From assembly GCA_017466885.1 (NCBI GenBank), contig JAFTTH010000009.1:1-64000 (forward strand): DNA of 64,000 bases, written 5' to 3'. The notes under the pieces are model-generated. The model searched no databases. It was not told the origin of the DNA and saw nothing but the letters and a program-made list of their open reading frames with translations. Of this stretch, positions 24,586 to 32,706 are shown piece by piece. Made by a program: the position numbers and the translations under genes. The DNA is from Oscillospiraceae bacterium. Its GTDB lineage: Bacteria; Bacillota; Clostridia; Oscillospirales; Ruminococcaceae. How positions within the stretch are numbered: the stretch's first letter is position 1; the number at the start of each line of letters is the position of its first letter.

Positions 24586-25941
24586 ATGGCAGCTGGAGTA
24601 CTTATGCCGAAACAGGGTATCACTGTTGAGTCCTGCATTATCTCTCAGTGGTACAAAAAAGTTGGTGACTATGTCAAGGTTGGAGATGCCCTCTTTAACT
24701 ATGAGACTGACAAAGCCACCTTTGATTGCGAGTCCACCGAAGAAGGCGAGATCCTCGCAATCTTCTATAACGATGGGGACGATGTTCCCGTTCTGGTCAA
24801 TGTTTGCGCCATCGGTAAAGCAGGGGAGGATTTCTCCGCCCTGAAGCCCGCCGATGCTGCTGCTGAGGAGGCTCCTGCCGCCGAAGCTGCTCCTGCTCCC
24901 GCTGAGGAAGCAAAACCTGCCGAGGCCGCTCCTGCCGCCGAGGTTGCCGCCGCTCCTCTGACCGGTGAAATCAAAATCTCCCCCCGCGCTAAGGCTCTGG
25001 CTGACAGCAAGCATATTGACGTCCGTCTGGCTGCTCCCTCCGGCCCCTATGGCCGCATCATTGAGCGGGATGTCCGCGATATGATCGATAAGGGAATCGG
25101 TGCGACCTCCGCTGCCTTCGGTGCTGTTGCTGCCGGAGAGGCCGGAAGCTTTGCCGGAACCGGAATCGGTGGCCGTGTGTCTGTTGCCGATCTTACTGCT
25201 CCTGCTGCCGAGGCTTCCATCGCTGCCGCTGCTGCTGCGGAAGGACCTGAGTATGAGGATATCAAGTTCAGCGGTATCCGGAAGGCCATCTCCAAGTCTA
25301 TGATGACCTCCCTGACCACTATGGCTCAGCTGACCAACCACTCTTCCTTCGATGCCACCGAGATTATGGCATTCCGCGCAAAGCTCAAGAAGAATGGCGA
25401 GCTGCTGGGAATGGGCAATATCACCATCAACGATATTATCATCTATGCGGTTTCCCGCACCCTGGCAAACCACAAGTCCCTCAATGCGCATCTGAACGAT
25501 ACCACTCTCCGGGTTTTCCGGGATGTTCATATCGGTGTTGCGGTTGATACCGAGCGCGGCCTGATGGTTCCCACCATTAAGTACGCCAACCGGAAGTCTC
25601 TCCAGGAGATCGCTGCTGAGGCTAAGGCGCTTGCCAAGCAGGCTCAGTCCGGCACCATCAGCCCCGACCTTCTGACCGGTGCAACCTTCACCATCTCCAA
25701 CCTGGGTACTCTGGGTGTTGAGCACTTCACTCCCGTTATCAATCCTCCTCAGACCGGTATTCTGGGTGTTGGCACCATTATGACCAAGGTGCGTGAGGTC
25801 AACGGTGAGATCAAGACCTATCCTGCGATCGGTCTGTCCCTGACCTACGATCACCGCGCAGTTGACGGTGCACCTGCTGCCCGCTTCACCAAGGAGCTGG
25901 CTGCAAACCTTGAAAACTTCGGACTCTTCCTTGCGAAATAA
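24586..25941 (+). CDS. 2-oxo acid dehydrogenase complex E2, dihydrolipoyl acyltransferase
   Basis: Transfers the acyl group from lipoyl to CoA. In 451 residues: one lipoyl domain with the modified Lys43 (ETDKATF), an Ala/Pro/Glu-rich hinge (about 84-125), a peripheral subunit-binding domain (about 127-165), a second Ala-rich linker, and the catalytic domain (about 220-451) ending in DHRAVDG with His423 and Asp427. There is only one lipoyl domain. Substrate (pyruvate, acetoin or branched) cannot be read from sequence. ATG 24586 follows AGGAGG. Confidence 0.92.
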   Translation: MAAGVLMPKQGITVESCIISQWYKKVGDYVKVGDALFNYETDKATFDCESTEEGEILAIFYNDGDDVPVLVNVCAIGKAGEDFSALKPADAAAEEAPAAEAAPAPAEEAKPAEAAPAAEVAAAPLTGEIKISPRAKALADSKHIDVRLAAPSGPYGRIIERDVRDMIDKGIGATSAAFGAVAAGEAGSFAGTGIGGRVSVADLTAPAAEASIAAAAAAEGPEYEDIKFSGIRKAISKSMMTSLTTMAQLTNHSSFDATEIMAFRAKLKKNGELLGMGNITINDIIIYAVSRTLANHKSLNAHLNDTTLRVFRDVHIGVAVDTERGLMVPTIKYANRKSLQEIAAEAKALAKQAQSGTISPDLLTGATFTISNLGTLGVEHFTPVINPPQTGILGVGTIMTKVREVNGEIKTYPAIGLSLTYDHRAVDGAPAARFTKELAANLENFGLFLAK

Positions 25942-25967
25942 GTTTTCAGAGAATAGGAGCGTTTATC

Positions 25968-27335
25968 ATGGAAATTTTTGATCTGATCGTTATCGGCGGA
26001 GGCCCCGCCGGTTACGTAGCAGGGGAGCGGGCCGGTCATGCCGGCCTGAAAGCCCTGGTGATTGAGAAGCGTGCGTTGGGTGGCGTTTGCCTCAACGAGG
26101 GTTGCATTCCCTCCAAGGCTCTGCTCAACTCCGCAAAGATGTACGATCATGCCAAGCATAGCGAAGCTTTCGGTGTTACCTGTGGCGATGTTAAAATCGA
26201 CCATGCAAAGGTTGTTGCCCGGAAGAACGGCGTTGTGAAGCAGCTGGTTGCCGGCGTTGGCATGAAGATGAAGAAGAATAAGGTTACCGTAAAAAATGCG
26301 ATTGCCACCATCAAAGGTAAGGATGAGAACGGCTTCCTTGTTGAGGCTGACGGTGAGGTTTTTGCCGGTAAGAAGCTGCTGATTGCCAGCGGCTCTGTGC
26401 CTGTTGTTCCTCCCATCCCCGGCGTCAAAGAGGGTGTTGAGAGCGGTTTCGTTCTGACCAACCGTGAGGTTCTCGACCTGCCGGAGATTCCCAAGGAGTT
26501 TGTTGTCATCGGCGGCGGCGTTATCGGCCTGGAGATGGCTTCTTACTTCAATAGTGTTGGAAGCCACGTGACCGTCATCGAGATGATGAATAAGATCGCT
26601 GGCCCCACCGATGCTGAGATCTCTAACATTTTGATGAAGAACTATGCCAAGAAGGGTGTTGACTTCAAGCTCTCCTGCAAGGTTACTGCAGTCGGAAACG
26701 ATTCCGTTTCTTATGAGGAGAACGGGGAAGTCAAGACCGTCAAGGCGGACAAGGTCCTTCTTTCCATTGGCCGTCGCGCATTCACCGAGGGTCTCGGCCT
26801 GGAGACCATTGGTGTTCTGACTGAGCGTGGTAAGATCATCACCGATGAGAATATGCGGACCAACGTTGCCGGTGTTTATGCCGCCGGTGATGTAAACGGA
26901 ACCTCTATGCTGGCTCATACTGCTTACCGTGAGTCTGAGGTTGCCATCAACCATATCCTCGGCAAGAAGGATAAAATGCGTTATACAGCGATCCCTGCTG
27001 TCATCTATACCAGCCCTGAGGTTGCTACCGTCGGTGAGACTGAGGAGAGCGCCAAGGCGAAGGGGATGGATGTTCAGGTCGCCAACGTAACGATGAAATA
27101 CAGCGGAAGATATGTTGCTGAAAATGAAAACGGCGACGGTATCTGCAAGCTGGTCGTGGATAAGAAATATAACCGTCTGGTCGGCGTTCATCTCATTGGA
27201 AGCTATGCTTCTGAGATGATTTATGGCGCTGCGATGATGATCGAGACCGAAATGCGGATTGATGACATTAAAGAGATCGTTTTCCCGCATCCCACTGTCT
27301 GCGAGGTTATCCGCGAGGCTCTCTTTGAGCTGTAA
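25968..27335 (+). CDS. lpdA: Dihydrolipoamide dehydrogenase, E3
   Basis: Reoxidises the lipoyl group of E2 and makes NADH. The 455-residue protein has the FAD loop GGGPAG (10-15), the redox disulfide Cys41/Cys46 in GGVCLNEGCIPSK, the NAD loop GGGVIGLEMA, the second FAD motif YAAGDV, and the C-terminal PHPTVCE with the catalytic His/Glu. It has no lipoyl extension. ATG 25968 follows AGGAG. Confidence 0.95.
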   Translation: MEIFDLIVIGGGPAGYVAGERAGHAGLKALVIEKRALGGVCLNEGCIPSKALLNSAKMYDHAKHSEAFGVTCGDVKIDHAKVVARKNGVVKQLVAGVGMKMKKNKVTVKNAIATIKGKDENGFLVEADGEVFAGKKLLIASGSVPVVPPIPGVKEGVESGFVLTNREVLDLPEIPKEFVVIGGGVIGLEMASYFNSVGSHVTVIEMMNKIAGPTDAEISNILMKNYAKKGVDFKLSCKVTAVGNDSVSYEENGEVKTVKADKVLLSIGRRAFTEGLGLETIGVLTERGKIITDENMRTNVAGVYAAGDVNGTSMLAHTAYRESEVAINHILGKKDKMRYTAIPAVIYTSPEVATVGETEESAKAKGMDVQVANVTMKYSGRYVAENENGDGICKLVVDKKYNRLVGVHLIGSYASEMIYGAAMMIETEMRIDDIKEIVFPHPTVCEVIREALFEL

Positions 27336-27405
27336 AGCGTAATCCCTTGTCAACCTTTCCTTGCCGACGGAGGATCAAAACAGTCGGAGAATGGAGTGTA
27401 TACAA

Positions 27406-29871
27406 ATGCCTAAGAGTCAATACGTTGATCCCGAGTTTCTGAGAAAGTCCGGCACGATCACTTTCGAAGACATCCCCGTCAACCAGTACAACAAAACCGT
27501 TGCAGATGAGCGCGGCAATTTCACCGATGACGAGCTGGTTCGCATCTACCGTGATATTACCGTTCTGCGTGAGTTCGAGACCATGATCAACCTGATCAAA
27601 ACTCAGGGTGGTTACAATGGCATCGAGCATACCTATCCCGGCCCTGCTCACCTTTCTATCGGTCAGGAAGCTGCCGCTGTCGGCCAGGCTTTCCACCTCG
27701 ATACCAATGACTTCACCTTCGGTTCTCACCGGAGCCACAGTGAGATCCTTGCAAAGGCTCTGTCCGCCATCGAGAAGCTCTCTGATGACGAACTGATGAC
27801 CATCATGAAGGAGTTCCTCGGCGGTAAGACCCTGAAGGCTGTTGACGATGGCAGCCAGGAGTCTGTCAAAGAGCTTGCTCTGGACTTCATCCTTTACGGT
27901 GCTCTCTCTGAGATCTTTGCCCGTGAGACCGGCTTCCACCTTGGCCTCGGCGGATCCATGCACGCTTTCTTCCTGCCCTTCGGCATTTACCCCAACAACG
28001 CAATCGTTGGTGGTTCTGCTACCATCGCTACCGGTGCTGCCCTTTATAAGAAGGTCAACGGCAAGAAGGGTATCGTTGTTGCCAATATCGGTGACGGCTC
28101 CCTGGCTCGTGGCCCTGTGTGGGAGGCTATGACCTTTGCTTCTATGGACCAGTACCGTCAGCTGTGGGAGGAGAGCAAGAGAGGCGGTATGCCGATCCTG
28201 TTCAACTGCTTCAACAATGACTACGGTATGGGCGGTCAGACCCGCGGTGAGACCATGGGTTATAACTTCCTTGCCCGTATGGGCGCCGGTGTATCTCCCA
28301 CCCAGCTGCATGCTGAGCGTGTGGATGGTTACAATCCCCTCGCCGTAATCGACGCTATGAAGCGCAAGAAGGAGATCCTCCTCGCCGGAGACGGTCCCTG
28401 CTTCCTCGACGTTGTTACCTACCGTGTTGCCGGTCACTCTCCCTCTGACTCCAGCTCTTACCGTACCAAGGAGGAGATCGAGGCCTGGCAGGCAATCGAT
28501 CCCTGCATCACCTACCGTGAGGAGCTCGTTAAGGCTGGCGTTGCCGCTGACGAGACCTTCGATAAGATCTGGGAGAAGACCCGTGCAACCATCACCAAGG
28601 TTTGCAAGTGGGCTTCCGATGTTGAGAAGTCTCCCTATGTTGACTTCAAGAAGAATCCCCGCGTTGTTGAGGATCTTATGCTCTCCAATGAGAAGGTTGT
28701 CAAGTTTGACGATCGTGAGCCCGAGGTTCTCCTGCCCAAGGAAGAGTGCCCCCGCGTGAAGCAGATCGCCGGTAAAGAGCGTTTTGCCTTCAAGGATGGC
28801 AAGCCTGTTCCCAAGCTCAAGGTCTTCAACTATCGTGACGCTCTGTTCGAGCCGATCTGCGAGAAGTACTATGAGGATCCCACCCTCATCTCCTACGGTG
28901 AGGACGTCCGTGACTGGGGTGGAGCTTTCGCTGTCTACCGTGGTCTGACCGAGGTCATTCCTTACTCCAGACTCTTCAACTCTCCCATCGCTGAGAGTGC
29001 AATCGTTGGTACCGCTGTTGGTTACGCTATGACCGGTGGTCGTGTTATCGTTGAGCTGATGTATGCTGACTTTATCGGCTGCGCCGGCGACGAAATCTTC
29101 AACCAGATGGCAAAATGGCAGTCCATGAGCGCCGGCATCCTGAAGATGCCTGTGATCCTCCGTGTATCCGTCGGTTCCAAGTACGGTGCACAGCATTCTC
29201 AGGACTGGGTTGCTCTCTGCTCTCATATTCCCGGCCTGAAGGTTTGCTTCCCTGCAACTCCTTACGAGGCCAAGGGTCTGATGGCTTCTGCTCTGGCCGG
29301 CACCGACCCCGTTGTCTTCTTCGAGAGCCAGCGGCTGTATGATGTGGGCGAGCAGTTCCATGAGGGCGGCGTTCCCACCGAGCACTACGAGATCGACTTT
29401 GGTGATGTTACCGTTGCCAAGGAGGGTAGCGATATCACCATCCTGACCATCGGTGCAACCCTGTACCGTGCTATGGATGCAGCCAAAGAGCTGAAGGAGA
29501 AGTACGGCATGGATGCTGAGGTTATCAACATCCACAGTATGGTTCCTCTGAACTATGAGAGAATCATCGAGTCCGTTAAGAAGACCGGTAAGGTTGTCCT
29601 GGCTTCTGACGCTTGCACCCGTAACTCCTTCCTCAACGAGGTTGCCCGGAATATCACCGAGCTGGCCTTCGATTACCTGGATGCACCTCCCGCAGTTGTT
29701 GGTGCCCAGAACTGGATCACACCTCCCTTCGAGTTTGACGCTGAGTTCTTCCCGCAGGCTTCCTGGATTCTGGATGCCATCAATGAGAAGATCGTTCCTC
29801 TCAAGGGTCATGTTGCCACCCAGAACTACACTCCCACCGAGCAGATCAGAAAAGCAAAAGCGGGTGTGTAA
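27406..29871 (+). CDS. Fused E1 alpha-beta component of a 2-oxo acid dehydrogenase complex
   Basis: Thiamine-diphosphate-dependent decarboxylase, normally two proteins, here one of 821 residues. The alpha half (about 1-465) carries the ThDP motif from Gly229-Asp-Gly-Ser232 to Asn270-Asn271. The beta half starts near 470 (SYGEDVRDWGGAF) and includes PIAESAIVGTAVGYA and SKYGAQHSQDW. About 45 extra residues lie between HRSHSEILAKAL and GGSMH compared with a typical E1 alpha. ATG 27406 follows GGAG. Last gene of the operon. Confidence 0.88.
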   Translation: MPKSQYVDPEFLRKSGTITFEDIPVNQYNKTVADERGNFTDDELVRIYRDITVLREFETMINLIKTQGGYNGIEHTYPGPAHLSIGQEAAAVGQAFHLDTNDFTFGSHRSHSEILAKALSAIEKLSDDELMTIMKEFLGGKTLKAVDDGSQESVKELALDFILYGALSEIFARETGFHLGLGGSMHAFFLPFGIYPNNAIVGGSATIATGAALYKKVNGKKGIVVANIGDGSLARGPVWEAMTFASMDQYRQLWEESKRGGMPILFNCFNNDYGMGGQTRGETMGYNFLARMGAGVSPTQLHAERVDGYNPLAVIDAMKRKKEILLAGDGPCFLDVVTYRVAGHSPSDSSSYRTKEEIEAWQAIDPCITYREELVKAGVAADETFDKIWEKTRATITKVCKWASDVEKSPYVDFKKNPRVVEDLMLSNEKVVKFDDREPEVLLPKEECPRVKQIAGKERFAFKDGKPVPKLKVFNYRDALFEPICEKYYEDPTLISYGEDVRDWGGAFAVYRGLTEVIPYSRLFNSPIAESAIVGTAVGYAMTGGRVIVELMYADFIGCAGDEIFNQMAKWQSMSAGILKMPVILRVSVGSKYGAQHSQDWVALCSHIPGLKVCFPATPYEAKGLMASALAGTDPVVFFESQRLYDVGEQFHEGGVPTEHYEIDFGDVTVAKEGSDITILTIGATLYRAMDAAKELKEKYGMDAEVINIHSMVPLNYERIIESVKKTGKVVLASDACTRNSFLNEVARNITELAFDYLDAPPAVVGAQNWITPPFEFDAEFFPQASWILDAINEKIVPLKGHVATQNYTPTEQIRKAKAGV

Positions 29872-29896
29872 TCTGCGGATTTCCGCAAAAACACAA

Positions 29897-29937
29897 GAGC
29901 CGTCCGGTTTCCCGAAAGGGGAGCCGGGCGGCTTTTC
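29897..29937 (+). terminator. Intrinsic terminator of the dehydrogenase operon
   Basis: AGCCGTCCGGTTTCCC pairs with GGGGAGCCGGGCGGCT around GAAA, followed by TTTTCT, 26 bases after the E1 stop codon. Between it and the next promoter (30034) I see nothing. Confidence 0.85.
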
Positions 29938-30033
29938 TACGTTTTGGTGAGAGGTTTTTTAAATTAGATTGTATAATGGATAGAAGGAACAGTAATGTTT
30001 CAGTGGTAGTTTGGATAAAAAGGTGAAAAAATA

Positions 30034-30062
30034 TTGACATAATAAGGAAATTAATGTATTAT
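30034..30062 (+). promoter_or_regulatory. Promoter of the ricin-protease pair
   Basis: Perfect TTGACA (30034-30039) and TATTAT (30057-30062) with 17-base spacing in a very AT-rich stretch. Confidence 0.8.
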
Positions 30063-30080
30063 AAAAACAGAAGGATGGTG

Positions 30081-30095
30081 ATGCCAATGTTTTAA
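30081..30095 (+). CDS. Possible four-codon leader peptide
   Basis: ATG CCA ATG TTT TAA follows AAGGATGG and ends 4 bases before a terminator-like hairpin at 30100. This is the arrangement of a transcription attenuator, but the frame is too short to support on its own. Confidence 0.25.
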   Translation: MPMF

Positions 30096-30099
30096 AAAT

Positions 30100-30117
30100 G
30101 CCTTTGGAAGGCTTTTT
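30100..30117 (+). terminator. Terminator-like hairpin in the leader of the ricin-protease gene
   Basis: GCCTT TGG AAGGC followed by five T, preceded by a run of A that can extend the stem. It lies between promoter and coding sequence, so readthrough would have to be regulated. The stem is short. Confidence 0.4.
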
Positions 30118-30162
30118 GATTCATACGCCGACAACTCGAGACGAATGAACAGGAGGCTAAAG

Positions 30163-31800
30163 ATGAAAAGACATTATAAAAAACCGATAGCATATCTTCT
30201 TGTAATATCAATGTTTATTTGCAGCGGAGCTTTATATACAAATGCTGCAGAAACAACTGGATTAGAAAACGAGTCAATTTTTAATATTAAAAATGTAAAC
30301 AGCGGGCTAATGCTTGACCTCTATAATAGCAATGATGCAAATGGAACCAACGTCCAGCAATATACTGCGGATGGTACAAATGCGCAGAAGTGGAAAATCA
30401 TATATAATTCCACGAGTGATTGTTATTATATTAAATCGGTCAGAAGCTTGAATAACGGAAATAGCCGACAGTTGGATGTTTACTGCACCTCATCGAATCC
30501 GGTCGCGAGTGGTCACAATGTTCAAATTTGGTCGCCGGGCGACGATCCATCCAGTACGTGGAGTATTGTTCATATATCCAATGGGCAATATAAGATTGTA
30601 TTAAAGCAGTATCCAACCTTGGCGTTGACGGTTTCGGGGAACTCAACTGCAAGCGGCGCGAATGTTTTAATTCAAACCTATACTGGTTCATCAAGTCAAA
30701 AGTGGACGTTTGTTGAGTTGGATACCCCGTCAGCAACAGAAGGAATTACCTCTGGAATGACCTATTGTATTCGTTCCCGAAAAAGCGAAATGAATTTAGC
30801 AGCCACTCCGGATGGTTATACTTCGGGGAACAATGTTGTTCAACAAACGAAGGATAATCTTTCCAGAAACCAACGGTGGGATATTTTCTACCTGCAAAAT
30901 GGATACTACGTAATTCGACCAAGTGGAAACAGCACCGCCGCATTAGGTGTTGCTAATAATTATTTATCGAATTCCAGTAATATTCAAATTGTTGGGACTT
31001 CATCGAGCAATTCTTCAAGTTTGCCCGATCGGGTACAGTGGAGAATAATCAAAAATGTAGGAGGTTCCGCAACCGGATATCGATTAGTTCCAAAGAGCAG
31101 TCTGGGAACGCAAGCACTGAATGTTGTTGACGGAAGTCTGACAACGGGAGCAAATGTTATTCAGTATCCTTACTATGGAACACAAAATGATCAGTGGTAT
31201 TTTGAATCAGTAACAATTCAACTAGAAGCACAACAACAAACGAAGTGGTGTTGGGCAGCATCGGCGAGAATGCTGGCGAAGGCATCTGGTACACCATCAA
31301 GATCACAGGCATCTGTTGCAGTTAGAATCATTTCTGGAATCGATACCCTTAACCCAACAAGCGCACAGATCTCAGCAGCTAATCAAACAGCATCCCCAAA
31401 TCAATGCGAGGTAGCCGCTGAATTGCTCACAGGGTATGAGTGTTATTCAGAAACACAGATGCGAATATTTACTGAATATGCGCTGCAAACACTCCTTGCA
31501 AATGATTTTCCAGTGATTGTACTTAGGGGTTGGTACAATGAGAGCGGAAGGCATGACGGACATGCAACGGTAGTTTATGACTATTATTATGACAGTGTCA
31601 CTGGTGTTTATTGGTATAAAATATTTGACCCTTGGGATGTTAATGCTGGCACTATGTATGATCGAACATATGCATCACTTTGCAATGGCCGTGCTGGAAT
31701 TAATACTCAAGGAGATGAAGTTGACGATGGAATATGGGAAAGTGTTGTTGTATATGAGCGTGGGAATTATGTGCCTACAATTGCTTGGCCATTAGCATAA
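30163..31800 (+). CDS. Secreted ricin-lectin/papain-like cysteine protease
   Basis: In 545 residues: a signal peptide (1-28, cleavage near NAA), two ricin-type beta-trefoil lectin regions (about 38-190 and 205-350) with repeated W/QxW motifs such as QKWKI, QKWTF and QRWDI, then a C-terminal papain-like (C39/C70-like) protease domain. Catalytic residues fit Cys363 (WCWAA), His467 (GHATVVYDY) and Asp489 (FDPWD). ATG 30163 is 7 bases after AGGAGG; ATG 30145 lacks an SD. AT-rich codons differ from the neighbours, suggesting transfer. It probably binds glycans outside the cell and cuts an unknown protein. Confidence 0.82.
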   Translation: MKRHYKKPIAYLLVISMFICSGALYTNAAETTGLENESIFNIKNVNSGLMLDLYNSNDANGTNVQQYTADGTNAQKWKIIYNSTSDCYYIKSVRSLNNGNSRQLDVYCTSSNPVASGHNVQIWSPGDDPSSTWSIVHISNGQYKIVLKQYPTLALTVSGNSTASGANVLIQTYTGSSSQKWTFVELDTPSATEGITSGMTYCIRSRKSEMNLAATPDGYTSGNNVVQQTKDNLSRNQRWDIFYLQNGYYVIRPSGNSTAALGVANNYLSNSSNIQIVGTSSSNSSSLPDRVQWRIIKNVGGSATGYRLVPKSSLGTQALNVVDGSLTTGANVIQYPYYGTQNDQWYFESVTIQLEAQQQTKWCWAASARMLAKASGTPSRSQASVAVRIISGIDTLNPTSAQISAANQTASPNQCEVAAELLTGYECYSETQMRIFTEYALQTLLANDFPVIVLRGWYNESGRHDGHATVVYDYYYDSVTGVYWYKIFDPWDVNAGTMYDRTYASLCNGRAGINTQGDEVDDGIWESVVVYERGNYVPTIAWPLA

Positions 31801-31820
31801 CAACAGAAGGAGGAATTGAA

Positions 31821-32663
31821 ATGAAGAAACAACTAATTTCCTTTTTGATTTTAATTATGTGCTTCTCTATGGGCAGCATTTTTGTTTTTGCAGAAGAACA
31901 AAAAGAATCGCCAACCTTGCAGTCGGTTCTTTTGAATGAGTTAACAGAGGCAGAAAAGACGTTGCTCAAAAACCCAGAAGGGTTGGTCATTCGTATTTAT
32001 GATGGAGTGCCTTATCATTACGCAAATAAACCGTTAAGTGAGATTGAAGAAATCAAAAAGACTACGTGGTTTTTATCCTGCCGGATGATAGAATATTTGA
32101 TTATAAATCCAGACGGAACTGCAAAAGTGATGTTATGCAGCGAAAACCAAAATACGAATGAGGTAACTATACGGGATAATACCGAAGATGCAGAAACGGA
32201 ATATTTAGAAAAACTTTTATTCCAAAAAGCTGATGCGGATTTTAACGGTAACACATATCGAATCAAAAGGATCGTGGCATTCGATAGCTTTGCAGAACAC
32301 CAAGGCGCTTGCGTATACGTTGAAACTACCGGAGGAACATTTATCCAATATTATAGTCACAGTCAAGCCGACCCGGTGGTTTACACTCAGGATGAGTTTG
32401 GGAAATGGGGCAAGGCATATAGTGAATATTTATCCTCTGAGGAACACAATTACAACGAAAAAGGAGAGCCGCTATATGGCGGAAATACTGACTTCACTTC
32501 CTTCATTGAGCAGGTAAAATCTGGGAAGATTGATGTTGATTCGATCACACCGTCCCCTGTCGAACCTGTTTCCAATTGGTGGTGGCTCCTCATCCCGGCG
32601 GTGTTGCTGGTAGGTGGGGGAGTGGGGCTTGTTATCATTTGCAAAAGGAGAAAACCGGCATAA
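31821..32663 (+). CDS. Secreted protein with C-terminal membrane anchor, unknown function
   Basis: I do not recognise the central domain. It has 280 residues: signal peptide (1-24, ending VFA), a mixed alpha/beta extracellular part rich in Glu/Asp/Tyr, then a membrane helix (about 254-274) and KRRKPA as stop-transfer. ATG 31821 follows GGAGG. It lies 20 bases after the protease gene and shares its AT-rich composition, so the two are co-transcribed. Possible roles are an anchor, inhibitor or substrate of the protease (inference). Confidence 0.75.
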   Translation: MKKQLISFLILIMCFSMGSIFVFAEEQKESPTLQSVLLNELTEAEKTLLKNPEGLVIRIYDGVPYHYANKPLSEIEEIKKTTWFLSCRMIEYLIINPDGTAKVMLCSENQNTNEVTIRDNTEDAETEYLEKLLFQKADADFNGNTYRIKRIVAFDSFAEHQGACVYVETTGGTFIQYYSHSQADPVVYTQDEFGKWGKAYSEYLSSEEHNYNEKGEPLYGGNTDFTSFIEQVKSGKIDVDSITPSPVEPVSNWWWLLIPAVLLVGGGVGLVIICKRRKPA

Positions 32664-32668
32664 ATTCA

Positions 32669-32698
32669 GCCCGCGAACCAAACGGTCCGCGGGCTTTG
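32669..32698 (+). terminator. Terminator after the protease pair
   Basis: AGCCCGCG / CGCGGGCT stem with an 11-13 base loop, followed by TTGCTTATTTTTT. The stem may also serve the convergent ABC transporter remnant. Confidence 0.75.
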
Positions 32699-32706
32699 CT
32701 TATTTT

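Noticed and set aside
27307..29811. 834-codon open frame antisense to the E1 gene
   Set aside because: Low-complexity translation caused by the strong codon bias of E1; no SD, no family motif, while the sense strand has clear ThDP motifs.
30440..30943. Two antisense frames inside the lectin region
   Set aside because: No SD, no motif, and the sense strand shows repeated QxW lectin motifs.
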